Shown in pieces: positions 35,801 to 46,224 of a stretch of 64,000 nt of DNA. The notes under the pieces were generated by a model that saw only the letters and a program-made list of their open reading frames with translations, had not been told where the DNA came from and searched no databases. Within the stretch, counting starts at the first letter, position 1. Each line of letters starts with the position of its first letter. Made by a program: the position numbers and the translations under genes. Source of the stretch: Talpa occidentalis (taxonomy: Eukaryota; Chordata; Mammalia; Eulipotyphla; Talpidae); NCBI RefSeq assembly GCF_014898055.3, contig NW_023601212.1, positions 33,654,329 to 33,718,328 on the forward strand. The letters run 5' to 3'.

Positions 35801-36645
35801 GTGTCCTCCTTGTCATTCAATTCAAAGAATTTTTTAATTTCTTCTTTGATCTCCTCGTTAGTCCAGTGGTCTTCCAGTAGTGTGGCTTTTAATCTCCATG
35901 AGGTAGGATAGTTCCTTGCCTTCTTTTTATGATTTATTTCTAGTTTGATGCCTTCGTGGTCAGAAAAGATGGTTGGTACGATTTCAATCTTGGTGTATCT
36001 GTTGATGTTTGTCTTGTGCCCCAGTATGTGATCGATCCTGGAGAATGATCCGTGTGCGCTTGAGAAAAATGTGTACTCTGTTTTTTTTGGGTTTAGTGTT
36101 CTATAGATGTCTGTTAAGCCCAAATGCTCTAGGTCCTTATTTAGAGCTTTAGTTTCTTTACTTATTTTTTGTCTTGTTGATCTATCCATTGTTGATAGTG
36201 GTGTGTTGAAGTCTCCCACTACATATGTGTTTTCTCTGATGTCTGTTTTCAGAGAGGACAACAGTTGTCTGATATATTTTGGTGCTCTTTCGTTTGGTGA
36301 GTATATGTTAATGAGTGTTATTTCTTCTTGAAGTATTGTCCCCTTAATCATAATGTAGTGACCATTGGGGTCTCTTTTTATTTTTTTGAGTTTGAAGTCT
36401 GTTTTATCTGATATAAGTATAGCTGTTCCTGCTTTCTTTTTTGGCCCATTTGCTTGTAGGATTGTTTTCCATCCTTTGACTTTGAGCCTATTTTTATCTT
36501 TTGTAGCTAAATGTGTTTCCTGGAGACAGCAAAAGGTTGGGTTTTGTTTCTTAATCCAGGCTGCAACTCTGTGTCTTTTTATTGAAGAGTTTAGTCCATA
36601 TACATTTAGAGTTAATATTGATATGTTAGCATCTGTATTTGCCAT
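32822..36645 (-). pseudogene. L1 ORF2 (endonuclease / reverse transcriptase), frameshifted
   Basis: ORF2p nicks target DNA and reverse-transcribes the L1 RNA. The frame opens with MANTDANISILTLNV at 36645. The endonuclease landmarks LQETHL, DFNTPLS, SFSRIDHILGH and SDHEG lie in the first 339 codons. The reverse-transcriptase part (35363-34002) has the catalytic FADD box followed by MIIYIENP. The C-terminal piece (33847-32822) has the Cys/His-rich CWRGCG...HCWWEC motif. The reading frame changes four times (near 35650, 35560, 34065 and 33840), the third in an A-run. The overall span is close to the usual L1 ORF2 length of about 1275 codons. In this state it cannot make full-length ORF2p. Confidence 0.95.
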
Positions 36646-36720
36646 TATGTTTGTCTTTCCTTTGATTTTATTTATTTATTCTTTTAATAACTTTTTTTTT
36701 TTTTTGGTCTTCTTTCGTTG

Positions 36721-37749
36721 TTATTCGTCCCTCTGAGGTTCTGGCTTTAGGATTCCTTGTAGTATTTTTTGGAGTGGGGGTTTAGTCGCAATGAAATTCC
36801 GGAGTTTCTCTTTGTCTGGGAAGGTCCATATTCTTTCTTCATGGAGGAAAGAGAGCTTTGCGGGATAGAGTATTCTTGGTTGGCATCTGTTTTCTTGGAG
36901 TCTGTTGACTATGTCCCTCCACTCTCTCCTTGCCCGTAGTGTTTCTTCAGAGAAGTCTGATGTCAGCCTGATTGGTTTTCCTTTGAATGTTATCTGTTTC
37001 TTCCCTCTTGTCAGCTTCATTATTTTTTCCTTGTCCTGGATTCTTGGGAGCTTTACTATTATGTGTCTTGCTGTGTTTTTCCTTTCGTCGTGGAAGTTTG
37101 GTGTTCTTCTTGCTTCTTGTATATCAATTTTCAGCTCCTTCTTCTCATTTGGGAAGTTCTCTTCAATTATATCCATGAATATTTTCTCTGTTCCTACATC
37201 TCTCTCCTCTCCTTCTGGAATTCCTATAACTCTTATATTTCCTTTCCTCATGGAGTCAGATAGTTCCCGAAGTCTTTCTTCATTCTTTTTCCTTCGTACT
37301 TCTCTTTCCTTTTCTGTTTTGGTTCTTTTTATTTCTGTGTCTTCAAGAGTACTTATTCGTTCTTCCATTTCATCTATTCTGCTTTCATTGCTTTTCCCAG
37401 AGTTCTTTAGTTCCTCCATTAATTCTTTGATCTCCTGCATTTCTCTTACTTCCCTCTTTAGGGACTCAATTTCCTTCTTCTGATCTATCACTTTTTTAAT
37501 CATGGCAATTTTAAATTCTCTTTCTGGAAGGCTCAGAAGTTCTTCCAAGTCGCTGTCGTTGCAATCTGGGGAGTGGTTTTCTTTTTGTGGTGTGCTTCTT
37601 TCCTGAGGAGTTTTTAGGTTGCGTGTGGTTCTTCTACTCCCTACTGTCTGTTTTCTAATTTGTCGTATGCGTTGGGACACTGTGTTGCTCGGACTGACTG
37701 ACATCTTGGGTGAACTTCTCCGCTCCCCTCTGGCTCTTCCAGGAGCCAT
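36721..37749 (-). CDS. L1 ORF1 protein, intact frame
   Basis: This 342-residue open frame has the organisation of the RNA-binding, trimer-forming L1 ORF1p chaperone that coats L1 RNA in the cytoplasm. There is a basic N-terminus (1-60). A long coiled coil follows at about 66-165, including ESRIDEMEERISTLED. An RRM-type domain begins with NIRVIGIPEGEE at 171. The basic C-terminal domain contains KEKIMKLTRGKKQITFKG. Its length is close to the mammalian norm (human about 338). The start at 37749 lies at the end of the GC-rich 5' UTR, and the stop is 75 bases before ORF2. Whether it is expressed cannot be told from sequence. Confidence 0.93.
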   Translation of the reverse strand: MAPGRARGERRSSPKMSVSPSNTVSQRIRQIRKQTVGSRRTTRNLKTPQERSTPQKENHSPDCNDSDLEELLSLPEREFKIAMIKKVIDQKKEIESLKREVREMQEIKELMEELKNSGKSNESRIDEMEERISTLEDTEIKRTKTEKEREVRRKKNEERLRELSDSMRKGNIRVIGIPEGEERDVGTEKIFMDIIEENFPNEKKELKIDIQEARRTPNFHDERKNTARHIIVKLPRIQDKEKIMKLTRGKKQITFKGKPIRLTSDFSEETLRARREWRDIVNRLQENRCQPRILYPAKLSFLHEERIWTFPDKEKLRNFIATKPPLQKILQGILKPEPQRDE

Positions 37750-39276
37750 CTCTGTCTTCTGGGGGAGCTTTCTGCTGGTTTTAGGCAGTTTTTACTGAAG
37801 AAATGTCCCTGTTCTCAAATGGCGAAGCGGGATGCAGTCCCTGTGCCTCCGGTTTCAGGCACACTCTTCTGCGCCCCCGGTCTGCCCCGGACGTGGGTGC
37901 CTGCTCCCTCTGTGGGCTCAGACTGCTGGTCGGAAGGGGCCTGGCGTGGAATAACTTCCCGGCTGGCCACTGGGTCCTCCAGAAACCTTCTGCCCTTTTC
38001 AAGCAGTCTTAAGAAATGCCCTGTTTTATAGGGTGTTAGTGAGTTTTTTTTTCCTGGTCGCTAGGTGGCGCCAGAGATCTCTCCTATTGTCCTTGGGGGG
38101 TTGTTTTTCGCCTCCCCCCACCCCGTGGGACAGAGAACAGAGCGGGAATGGTAGGGTACACCTCAACAGCTTTGAGGTGCTGTGTCTGCCTTGTGCCCCA
38201 CCGTCGTGGAGAAACCACGCCCCGAATTTTCGTGCCCCGGGTCTCAGTTCAAAGCCCTCAGTTCCAAGACGTGGGCTGTAGCCCAGTTCAGTGGCGCGGG
38301 ATTGGCGCCTTTTGCACCGCTCCCGTGCCTGGGCGCCTGGTTCCTGCTCACTCAGGGAGGGACCTTCACCTCAGTGAGGACCTCTGCGCGTCTCCCCGCA
38401 AGCCTAGGTCGCAGGCGCGGGGACCTGGGCAGCCAGGATCCCGGTCCGCGTTTTCTTTTCAAGCGTGCCAAGCGCGCCGCTTTCCCGTGCAGGCTTACCG
38501 GCAGCCCGGGCTGTGTGCGCGTCTCCCGGGGTCTTTGTTCTTCTCTAATGGCGCCCGGAGCCGTTCGCTCACCGCCGCGGCGGATCCTGCAGGGTTCGCC
38601 TCAGCTCCCGTTCACGGGGTGTGGTGGCTGCAATAGTTCCTTTTCACTCACAGTCCCGCTTGCTGCGTGGTTTGTTCTTTTTTTTTTTTTTTTTTTTTTT
38701 TATAGAGGCATGCTTTATTTATTTGTTTGTTTTTGTTTTTGTTTATACATGCACTGGGCACAGTCAGAAGCGCGGGAGGGTGAGAGAATTCACCAGAGCC
38801 AGAGTGGGGAGCAGAGCAGGCAGAAGGACCGAAGTACACTGCTGAGGGGAGCAGCGGGCGGCAGGAGAGGTCTGCGCGCCATGTGGGACCCTCCTCCAGT
38901 GGCCGGGGAGCAGCCGGGGATCGAACCGGCGCTGCAGAGGCCGCGGGCAGCTTCGCAACCCAGCGCTCAACCGCTGCGCCACCGGGGAGGCCCGCGTGGT
39001 TTGTTCTTGTGGGCCGTTTTGGTGTGTTGTTTCCTCCTCTCTGTCGGTCGGAGAGTGCCGCCTCTGTGGGCGGGGGAGGGGAGCAGGGTTCTGCGCTTCC
39101 CTCCCTTCTAGTCCTCTTTTATGGCCACTTTCTTCTTCGGGCAGTTTGCTGGCGTCCCCCGTTTATCTTCCGTGTCCCAGTTCTCACTGGGACCTGCAGC
39201 TTTTCCTCCCTATTCACTTTTTTTAATGGGAGATCTTACTCGCAGCGTCTCCTCGCCGCCATGTTGCTCCGCCCCC
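37750..39276 (-). promoter_or_regulatory. L1 5' UTR / internal promoter
   Basis: About 1.2 kb (excluding the SINE) of GC- and CpG-rich sequence lies upstream of ORF1. The first bases in L1 direction are a G-run followed by gcggagcaacatggcggcgagg, a good YY1-type site (plus 39256-39267). In human L1 the YY1 site sits at the same place and fixes the transcription start. No TATA box is seen. The SINE at 38680-38993 lies about 280 bp from the 5' end. Confidence 0.85.
38680..38993 (-). mobile_element. tRNA-derived SINE inside L1 5' UTR, younger subfamily
   Basis: Full-length copy on the - strand, with box A (tggcgcagcggttgagcgc) and box B (ggttcgatccc) intact, tail (taaa)n/(caaa)n, tag catgcctctat and final poly(A). 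The perfect 15-bp TSD gcgtggtttgttctt is at 38665-38679 and 38994-39008. It is close in sequence to the copy at 8437 and probably recent. Confidence 0.95.
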
Positions 39277-39291
39277 TATTCTTTTCTTCTT

Positions 39292-39730
39292 GATCATTCC
39301 TCTGTTGGTTTTGGCTTCAGGATTTCTTGTAGAATTTTTTGGAGTGGGGTTTAGTTGTAATGCATTTCTGGAGTTTCTGTTTGTCTGAGAAGGTCCATAT
39401 TTTTCCTTCATAGAGGAAGGAGAGCTTTGCGGGGTAAAGTATTCTTGGTTGGCATTTTCTGTCTTAAAGTTTGTTGAATATATTACTCTGTTTTCTTGCC
39501 CGAAGTGTTTCTTCGGAGAAGTCTGAGGTTAACCTGATTGATTTACCTTATAAGTTATCTGTTTCTTCCCTCTTGCCAGTTTCATTATTTTTTCTTTGTC
39601 TTGGACTCTTGCAAGCTTTACTATTATGTGTCTTGCTGTAGTTTTCATTGTGGTAATTGGGTGTTCTTCTCACTTCTTGTATGTATTCATCTCCTTTTTC
39701 ATGGTTGGGATGTTTTCTTCAATTATCTAG
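39292..39730 (-). mobile_element. Old L1, 5' remnant (ORF1 region)
   Basis: This is the continuation of the host L1 beyond the long insertion. It aligns by eye to the ORF1 3' half of the younger element (36740-37170) with many substitutions, and the plus-strand 'ggagtggggtttagttgtaatgcatttctggagtttct' is shared. It ends inside ORF1, so the old element was 5'-truncated at about 4.7 kb. Confidence 0.9.
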
Positions 39731-39746
39731 GAAAAACTTATTTAAA

Positions 39747-41300
39747 CTCATCAGATGGTTTTTTTAGTTTGAGGCCATTAGTGAGTTTAAATGGTTTAGT
39801 CTAATGTGATGAAGAATGTCAAATTAATCTCTTCCCACATATTTTAAAATGAAACTTAATCACTCACATTGGATTTGCTTTAAAGTATGGTGTTTGGATT
39901 AACACAGTCAATACACTTAGCACAATTTCTGGCATGTGATGCCCATAACATACCTTTTTACTCTTAGGTTTATTGTTATGATTATTATTTTAATGATAAT
40001 ATCAGTAATAAAATACAGATAATTTTTTTTGAATTATGAATGCTCTCTCCATTTTGAAAACCAAATAGCTAATGAATTAATTTCACTTATGAACTAAACT
40101 TTGTCTGCAGAACAAATTGAAGTAGGAGTCTTATAAATGTGCTCCAGTTAGATAACTAAACTGTATTACCATAATCAGCAGAAAATTCTTTTTTCCATGA
40201 CTAGGATGGAGTTCTCTTTTATCTGAAAAACTGCCTGAACTCTCCTCTTCTTTCCATCCATTTGGTCTTTGTTCACTGTTACATGATCATTTCCTGGTTC
40301 TGTTTATTGCAGACAAAGTACAAAAAAAGCAGACAGGAAACAGGACTCCAGTATAGGTATCTTAATGTCTGCCTGGTTCTAGGTAGGCCTGTTAGTGTCA
40401 TTTTGCTCAGGTGTTGTCTGGCTTCTGAGCCCTCGAAATACCTTTTTTGAAATACCTCAAAATACCTCACTGTCTTTATCCTCATGCTGAGGAGGTCAAA
40501 GGGGGAAAGATGGCAGCATACTTGAGTTTGTCTTCCCTTCTCCCTCAGTTGTGGTTTCTCTGTCCAACTCCCTCTTTCCGCTTTCCATTTCTTTTCAATA
40601 CTGAAAAAGGAGCGCATCTGTTATCACTAACACTTGTATTAAGATGTGTTCACACCTAGTGTTATGCCTCTTAAGAGCACACAATTTAAAGCATTTTATC
40701 TTTAACTGTGAAGAAGGATGTGTTTCTTATAGTTAATGAGGTTTCACATGATTGAGAATACTTGCTACCAAGCATTACTTTACATATTCCTGGAAGGCAG
40801 GGAAAGAGTTGCTTTTCCAGATTTCCAAAATTGGCTTTGCCCAAGGCTGGTCTTGAGGTAATTTAACTTTCGTTGCCTTGGGATGGGCTGATGAATCAGA
40901 TTGCACAATGGAGACTGTGCACTAACACCCCCTTCATTTCTTATTTCAGCCTCTAACTACTAATGTTCTTATTTTCACCTTCTTCTCTAGAAGTCTGTCT
41001 TAGTCCTGCTTTATTTGCATTCCAGGATTGTGTAGTTATGCTCCCTGATTAATTCTGTGTTCAGTAGCCCATAGAAACTCTGAGGTTTTTTAGTCTTCAA
41101 GACCCAGAATGCAGGGTGCAAGGGTCACCCACATGGAGGATGGAAGGGAAGGAGCAGCTGAGGGAGCCTCTTGGTAGAATGTCAGATGTCCTCTGTGTCT
41201 CAGCAGTGTTATCTTTAAACATTTATTCTGCTCCTTAATGTTTCCATTCACTTGTTCACTTATTTATTCATAGAGATCATTCAGGTTGGGAAAATGAGTG
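39747..41300. other. Unassigned intron 2 sequence
   Basis: No repeat or exon recognised. The overlapping frames near 40262-40660 on both strands have no domain or splice support. Confidence 0.5.
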
Positions 41301-41309
41301 CTATAATAA

Positions 41310-41990
41310 TTTATTCATGCCTCACGATAAATCTTCTCTTCCTCTCTACTGTTGGCCATCCTCTCACACCTAGTGATGCCAGTCTTGTTCTCTGCTTTCT
41401 GCTCCTGCCCCTCAACATTATATTTCACCACAGCAAAGTGATTAAAACATTCAATCATGCCACTTTCTCGCTTTAAACCAAGCATTCTCAAAAGTTTAAT
41501 GTGCATCAGAATTACCTGGCCATCTGTTAAACAGATCATGGGCTCCACTCCCTAGGTTTCTGCCCAGGTATGTCCAGGTGGAGCTCAAACATTGCAATTT
41601 CTAACAAGTTCCCACATAATGTGATGCTGTTGGAAGAGGGACTACACTTTGAAATTCCTGCTTGAAACAAACAAACAAACAAAAACAATTTACTGTGATA
41701 AAATAAAATCTGAGCTCTTCCTGTGATCTGGCGATCTGGCTTCTGCTTACCCTTCTGATTTCATTTTCATCCATGCCCCCCTTTTCACACCATGCGGCCG
41801 CTCGGTTCTGCCATGGCTTAGATTCTCTGCTGTACTAGACTGGCTCAGCCTCAGTGGAACACCCTGCTCCATTTTAATTTTCCAAGGATGCTCTCTCTCC
41901 AGATGTTTGTATGGATTGTGATTTTTATACATTTAGGTCTCTGTTTAAATGCCATATCTACCCCTTCCCTTAATCGCTAACTCCAGCCAT
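41310..41990 (+). mobile_element. L2 relic interrupted by a MER5-like element
   Basis: L2 3' region phrases occur before ('cctctctactgttggccatcctctcac...cagcaaagtgattaaaacattcaatcatgcc') and after ('tgtgatctggcgatctggcttctgcttacc...ctgctccattttaattttcc'). The segment 41478-41668 is MER5-like ('attctcaaaagtttaatgtgcatcagaattacctgg...'). Confidence 0.65.
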
Positions 41991-42017
41991 TTTCTATCAT
42001 TCTCTATTATTTTTCTT

Positions 42018-42672
42018 TCTTTTTTGATTGAACTTTATTTTCTTACATTGTTGTTCATTTTTGTACAATATTTGATTTCTCCCCTTATTTTTAGTCCCTT
42101 ATAATTCTCCTAACACCATATCACCTGTGAACCAACACCATAGTCCTTTGTGCTCTTCCTTCCCATTTTGACCCCCTCCTCCCCTTCCTCTCCCCTGCTT
42201 TATGCCTCGGATCTAAAGTTTGCCTGCAAGTTTTGTCTCTTTCTCTCTCGCTCTCTCTCTCTTTTTTTTTTTTTTTTGACTCTTTGTTCGGTTTCCCTAT
42301 ATTCCACATGTAAGTGAAACCATCCCATATTTTTGTTTTTCTTTCTGACTTTTTCACTGAGCATGATCTCTTCTAGCTTCATCCATGTTACTGTGAATGG
42401 CATGAGTTTATCTTTTTTGATTGCTGAGTAGTATTCTCCATCCAGTCATCTGTTTTGGGGCATTTAGATTGTTTCCATATCTTGGCTATTGTAAATAGTG
42501 CTGCAGTAAATATAGGAGTGCAGGTTTCCTTTGGATTTGTTGTTCTTGTGTCTTCTGGGGAGATTCTTAGGAGTGGAATTGCTGGGTCATATGGTACATG
42601 CATTTTTAGTGTATTGAGGAACCTCCACACAGCTTTCCATAGTGGTTGGACAAGTTTGCAGTTCTACCACAG
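42018..42672 (-). mobile_element. L1 3'-end fragment
   Basis: On the - strand: the ORF2 end (landmarks 'ttgctgagtagtattc', 'ccatagtggttggacaagtttgcag'), a C-rich-on-plus 3' UTR and an A-tail. The TSD is tctattattttt (42003-) versus tctattatttct (42673-). A (CT)n tract (42238-42262) plus T-run lies inside its 3' UTR. Confidence 0.88.
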
Positions 42673-42689
42673 ATCTATTATTTCTTTTC

Positions 42690-43280
42690 ATAGTGCTCAT
42701 CATTAGCTTTTATTACCTTTTTTAATTTTTCTTGTTTGGTTATTTTATTTTGTTAATGTCACTATTCCTGTGCCTTTGTAAAGGCTTATTTGTTGGAAGA
42801 ACGAGTTTTTTTTGGGAGTAAGAGGAATCCTGAGTAAATTGATAAATAGCACCCTGCAGATTTAAACACAGAGTTATATATCATATATTAAAGAGTAAAT
42901 TTTGCTTGAAGAGTATAAAATGAGGAGTAAAAAATTCTCCAGACTTCATTACATTTTTAAATCTAGACTTCTACTACCCAGGGCCATTTTCTTTAGGACA
43001 TAAATTCTACTGACTTTTTGGGCATAGGTTTCCATTTGCTCTTAATTCCTGCCACTGTGTGTCAGATTAGCTTCGTGGTGAATTTTGATTCCTCTATAAA
43101 GACTGCACGTACATGCTGACATGGAGAGCGCCTAATTCATATGGCACAGCTTCTTCCCTCAATCTAAAATGAAAAAAGTCAAACAGAGTGTTTGACTTTC
43201 TGTTTGACTTTCTTTAATTCAAACTCCAGGAAATGGATGCGCTTTTGGGGCAGTGTAGGGTAGAAAGAATAATGAGAAAG
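42690..43280. other. Unassigned intron 2 sequence
   Basis: Contains a small repeat of gtttgactttct (43189-43212). Otherwise nothing recognised. Confidence 0.5.
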
Positions 43281-43635
43281 GTAAGTAGGGGTTACCGTAA
43301 GAATTAAAGAGGTACGGGCCTCCCCGGTGGCTCAGCGGTTGAGCGCTGGGTTGCAAAGCTGCCCACAGCCTCTGCAGTGCTGGTTCGATCCCCGCTGCTC
43401 CCCGGCCACTGGAGGAGGGTCCCACATGGCGCGCAGACCTCTCCTGCTGCCCGCTGCTCCCCTCAGCAGTGTACTTCGGTCCTTCTGCCTGCTCTGCTCC
43501 CCGCTCTGGCTCTGGTGAATTCTCTCACCCTCCAGCGCTTCTGACTCAACCCAGTGCTTGTATAAATTAAAAAAAAAAATGAACTTAAAAAAAAAGAATT
43601 AAAGAGGTAAGTAGGAGTTACCGTAAGAATTAAAA
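43281..43635. repeat. ~32-bp tandem duplication split by the SINE
   Basis: gtaagtaggggttaccgtaa (43281-43300) recurs with one change as gtaagtaggagttaccgtaa (43608-43627), and both continue into gaattaaa. With the SINE and one TSD removed, the two copies lie head to tail, so the tandem pair predates the SINE. Confidence 0.8.
43315..43593 (+). mobile_element. tRNA-derived SINE, younger subfamily
   Basis: Begins gggcctccccggtggctcagcgg. Box A has lost two bases relative to other copies (ggctcagc for ggcgcagc), and box B (ggttcgatccc) is intact. The body is full and the tail A-rich. The TSD aagaattaaagaggta is at 43299-43314 and 43594-43609. Confidence 0.94.
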
Positions 43636-43784
43636 GGAACTCAGGATTGAGGAAAAACTGGGTTATGCTAACTTCTATTTTCTGATGTCATTGTTGTCAT
43701 TATCTCATGCCCTTTCCTCTCTTTGTGAGTTTTTGTTGTGTAGTTCAGAGCACTGACTGAGAAAATACACTTTGGGAGTAGACA

Positions 43785-43985
43785 TAATATATTAGTAGAC
43801 TTAAAGTCAGGGTCTGCTTTTCTATGATCTTGGGCAGATGACCTAACCTCCCTGTAGCTCAATTTTATTATTTTTGAAATGGAAATAATAACAGGGTTGG
43901 GATAAATTTTAAATGAAATATTAAGGATAATGTGTGTTAAGTTGTCAGTCACATAAACTAGTTAGCACAGCAGTTTATACACAAA
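43785..43985 (+). mobile_element. MIR relic
   Basis: 'atcttgggcagatgacctaacctccctgtagctcaattttattatttttgaaatggaaataataacagg' is a clear MIR core. Confidence 0.78.
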
Positions 43986-44775
43986 GGTAATCAATGTTAG
44001 TTGAATTATTCACTGTTAATGCCTCACTCTTATGCACTTTCAACAAAATCAGTTTTCCTCCTTAAGATTTTAAAAATTTGGAATCAGTTATTTAGCATAG
44101 GATCCCCGTTCTTGTTCCAGGTATAGATTTCTTCCTATAGAGTTCAGATATTTTCAACCTAAATTTCTACCTCTGGAGTGTCTGTTTATGCGACATGACT
44201 GCTGCTGCTCACAAAGTGGATTATGATGGCAGTGCAGATGAAACTGATTTATTTCAAACCAAGATTGGAAAACACAATAATCCATCCTTGTGAAATGTAA
44301 TGTTCATTCATATTCTGTATTTTCAACACTAAAGTATAAAGAGTTTTATATTTAGAATTGTGCCATTCATTTATATTTTTCTCCAGAATAAAGCATCATT
44401 GTGCTAATAACCTGGGTAGGACTACTGCCAGCCTCATGTGAGTCTGGGAGACCATTTGCTAACATCATCAAAAATTAAATTGTTATTACTTCGATGATCA
44501 GTGTGGACCCTATGTTTACTTTATACAGCCAACCTTCTGTTCTCCTTTAATTTTGACAATTGAATAGGGATTAAGTTAGAATAATTTCAGTAGAACATTA
44601 GAAGTGAAATTAGGAGTCAGTGAACCCTGTTTCTTCTGGGAAACAAGCTTGAATGATATTACTCATGCTTCCTTGGTCAGACTTTGTGGCTATAAATTAT
44701 TTTATCTAAAATGAGATCTAGTTTCTTTTTCATATATTTACTTAGAACAACTGTCTATTTTACTGAATAAAAACA
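43986..44775. other. Unassigned intron 2 sequence
   Basis: No repeat or exon recognised. Confidence 0.5.
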
Positions 44776-44779
44776 ATTT

Positions 44780-44965
44780 AGACAAAAGTTAGCACCTATT
44801 ATTTGCTCCCTGTGCTTGAGGCAATACACTGGGTACTTTATATCAGTTCCTATATATAATCTTGATGCCTGTTTCATAGGGTCATTGCATTAAGCTCCTT
44901 TTACAGAGGAGGGCATTGCAGCTGTGAGAGAAAGTGTTTGTCAAAGGTCACTGATGGAAATGATA
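44780..44965 (-). mobile_element. MIR relic
   Basis: 'cacctattatttgctccctgtgcttgaggcaatacactgggtactttatatca...cttttacagaggagggcattgcagctgtgagagaaagtgtttgtcaaaggtcac' is the reverse complement of MIR. Confidence 0.75.
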
Positions 44966-46224
44966 GCGCTTCATTTTAAAAATAACCCTGCATTTGTCTG
45001 TGTGAAGGGCTGTGCTCCCCATTCCACCTTTTCTTGAGTGATCCCTGCATCCTACAGACTATAGCACTTTGTTAACTGCTTTATTGCAGTCTGGCCTCAG
45101 TGAAGTATACAAACATAGAACCATTTCATTTTTTCTCTCCAATCACCTCAAACATGCTAGGACCAGTCACCTCTGATCCTTGCTGGGCAGATGACTGTTT
45201 TCCAAATTCCTTCGTTGAGGATGAAGTCTACTGCAGACCAGTTCAGATCTTTAGTCTTGTATCCAGTCTCACTCTATCATCTTCTCTGCCTGAGTCAGCC
45301 TTGGCCAGAGGGACTTGCAGGCAATGCAGAGAAGGTGGATATGATCTTTGATTTTTTTCCAAGCTACTGCTTTAAAGTCCCTTTCTCTTCTAATGTGTTC
45401 TATCAGGCAGGAAAGAAATAGAAAATGTCAAAAGTCTTTTTAAATTCATTGGTGATTGTAATAGCTCTCTGTAGTCCATGATGCCCTCGGGTGCATGTAC
45501 AGGCTCCGCTCGGCAGCCTCAGATGCTGGGCTTTGGTCCTGAGCACTGCACTCTGTGGTCTTGCCTTTGGGGCTCTTGCTCTGGCCAACAACCTCCAGTT
45601 TGGGAAAACAGCAGGATGGGACAAGTCAGCTTGCCTCTCTTCAGTGCCATCTCCCTAACCCACAGGGAAAATCATATTTTTTGCCTTGCCAAATGATGGG
45701 GCTGTTGTCCCAAACTGGGGCCCCTCCCACTTTGACTGTAGTTCTTTTTCCTATTAATCACTTTCCCACAGCCTTCTTTCTTTACTCAGTCAGGTACATA
45801 AGCCTGGTAGGGAATCTATGGCCTTAGCAGAAGCTCACTGAGGAAGGAGACACCCAGCCCCCACTGTCTGTCAGAAGTGGACCTTTCTTTTATACCAAAT
45901 GTACCTCTGCAGGGAACACACCTACTCCCCTTTTCACAGAGGAGGGTACAGAAGACAGCGGCACTGTCTTCTGAGGCCAGTTGCTCACTCTTTTGAAATT
46001 ATTTTTCTGTTTCTCTGCTCCTGTAAGCTGGTGGTGGGTGACAATGGCCAACTCATCATTTCTCAAGTTCTGAAGGAGATGCAGGTCATCTTGGCTATTC
46101 CTGTGGTACATGGGAGCATTGGACCTCCATTGTCTTCAGCTTCGGTCCCTTAACTGAAAGTCAGAGGCACCTGCCAGAGTTCTACCCGGCACCCTAGTAC
46201 ACAGTCCTCACAGGAGCTCCAGGG
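44966..46224. other. Unassigned intron 2 sequence
   Basis: Short frames on both strands near 45100-45830 and 45890-46150 show no domains or paired splice sites. Confidence 0.5.

Larger units (their letters stand above)
32318..39276 (-). mobile_element. Nearly full-length L1 with 3' transduction and SINE insert
   Basis: A perfect 15-bp TSD tattcttttcttctt (32303-32317 and 39277-39291) bounds the element. In L1 direction (- strand) it has a CpG-rich 5' UTR (39276-37750, interrupted by a SINE), an intact ORF1 (37749-36721), a 75-bp spacer, a broken ORF2 (36645-32822), a 3' UTR with AATAAA (plus 32663-32668), a first poly(A) (plus 32616-32650), about 258 bp of non-L1 sequence (32358-32615), and a final poly(A) (plus 32318-32357). 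Such a tail-in-tail structure is the hallmark of L1 3' transduction. It landed in the old L1, antisense to GUCY1A2. Confidence 0.95.

Noticed and set aside
36905..37483. + strand frame of 192 codons rich in Ser/Leu/Phe
   Set aside because: Exact antisense shadow of the charged L1 ORF1.
38182..39111. Long + strand frame of 309 codons
   Set aside because: It runs antisense across the CpG-rich L1 5' UTR and the SINE. GC-rich DNA lacks stop codons by composition, and no domain is visible.
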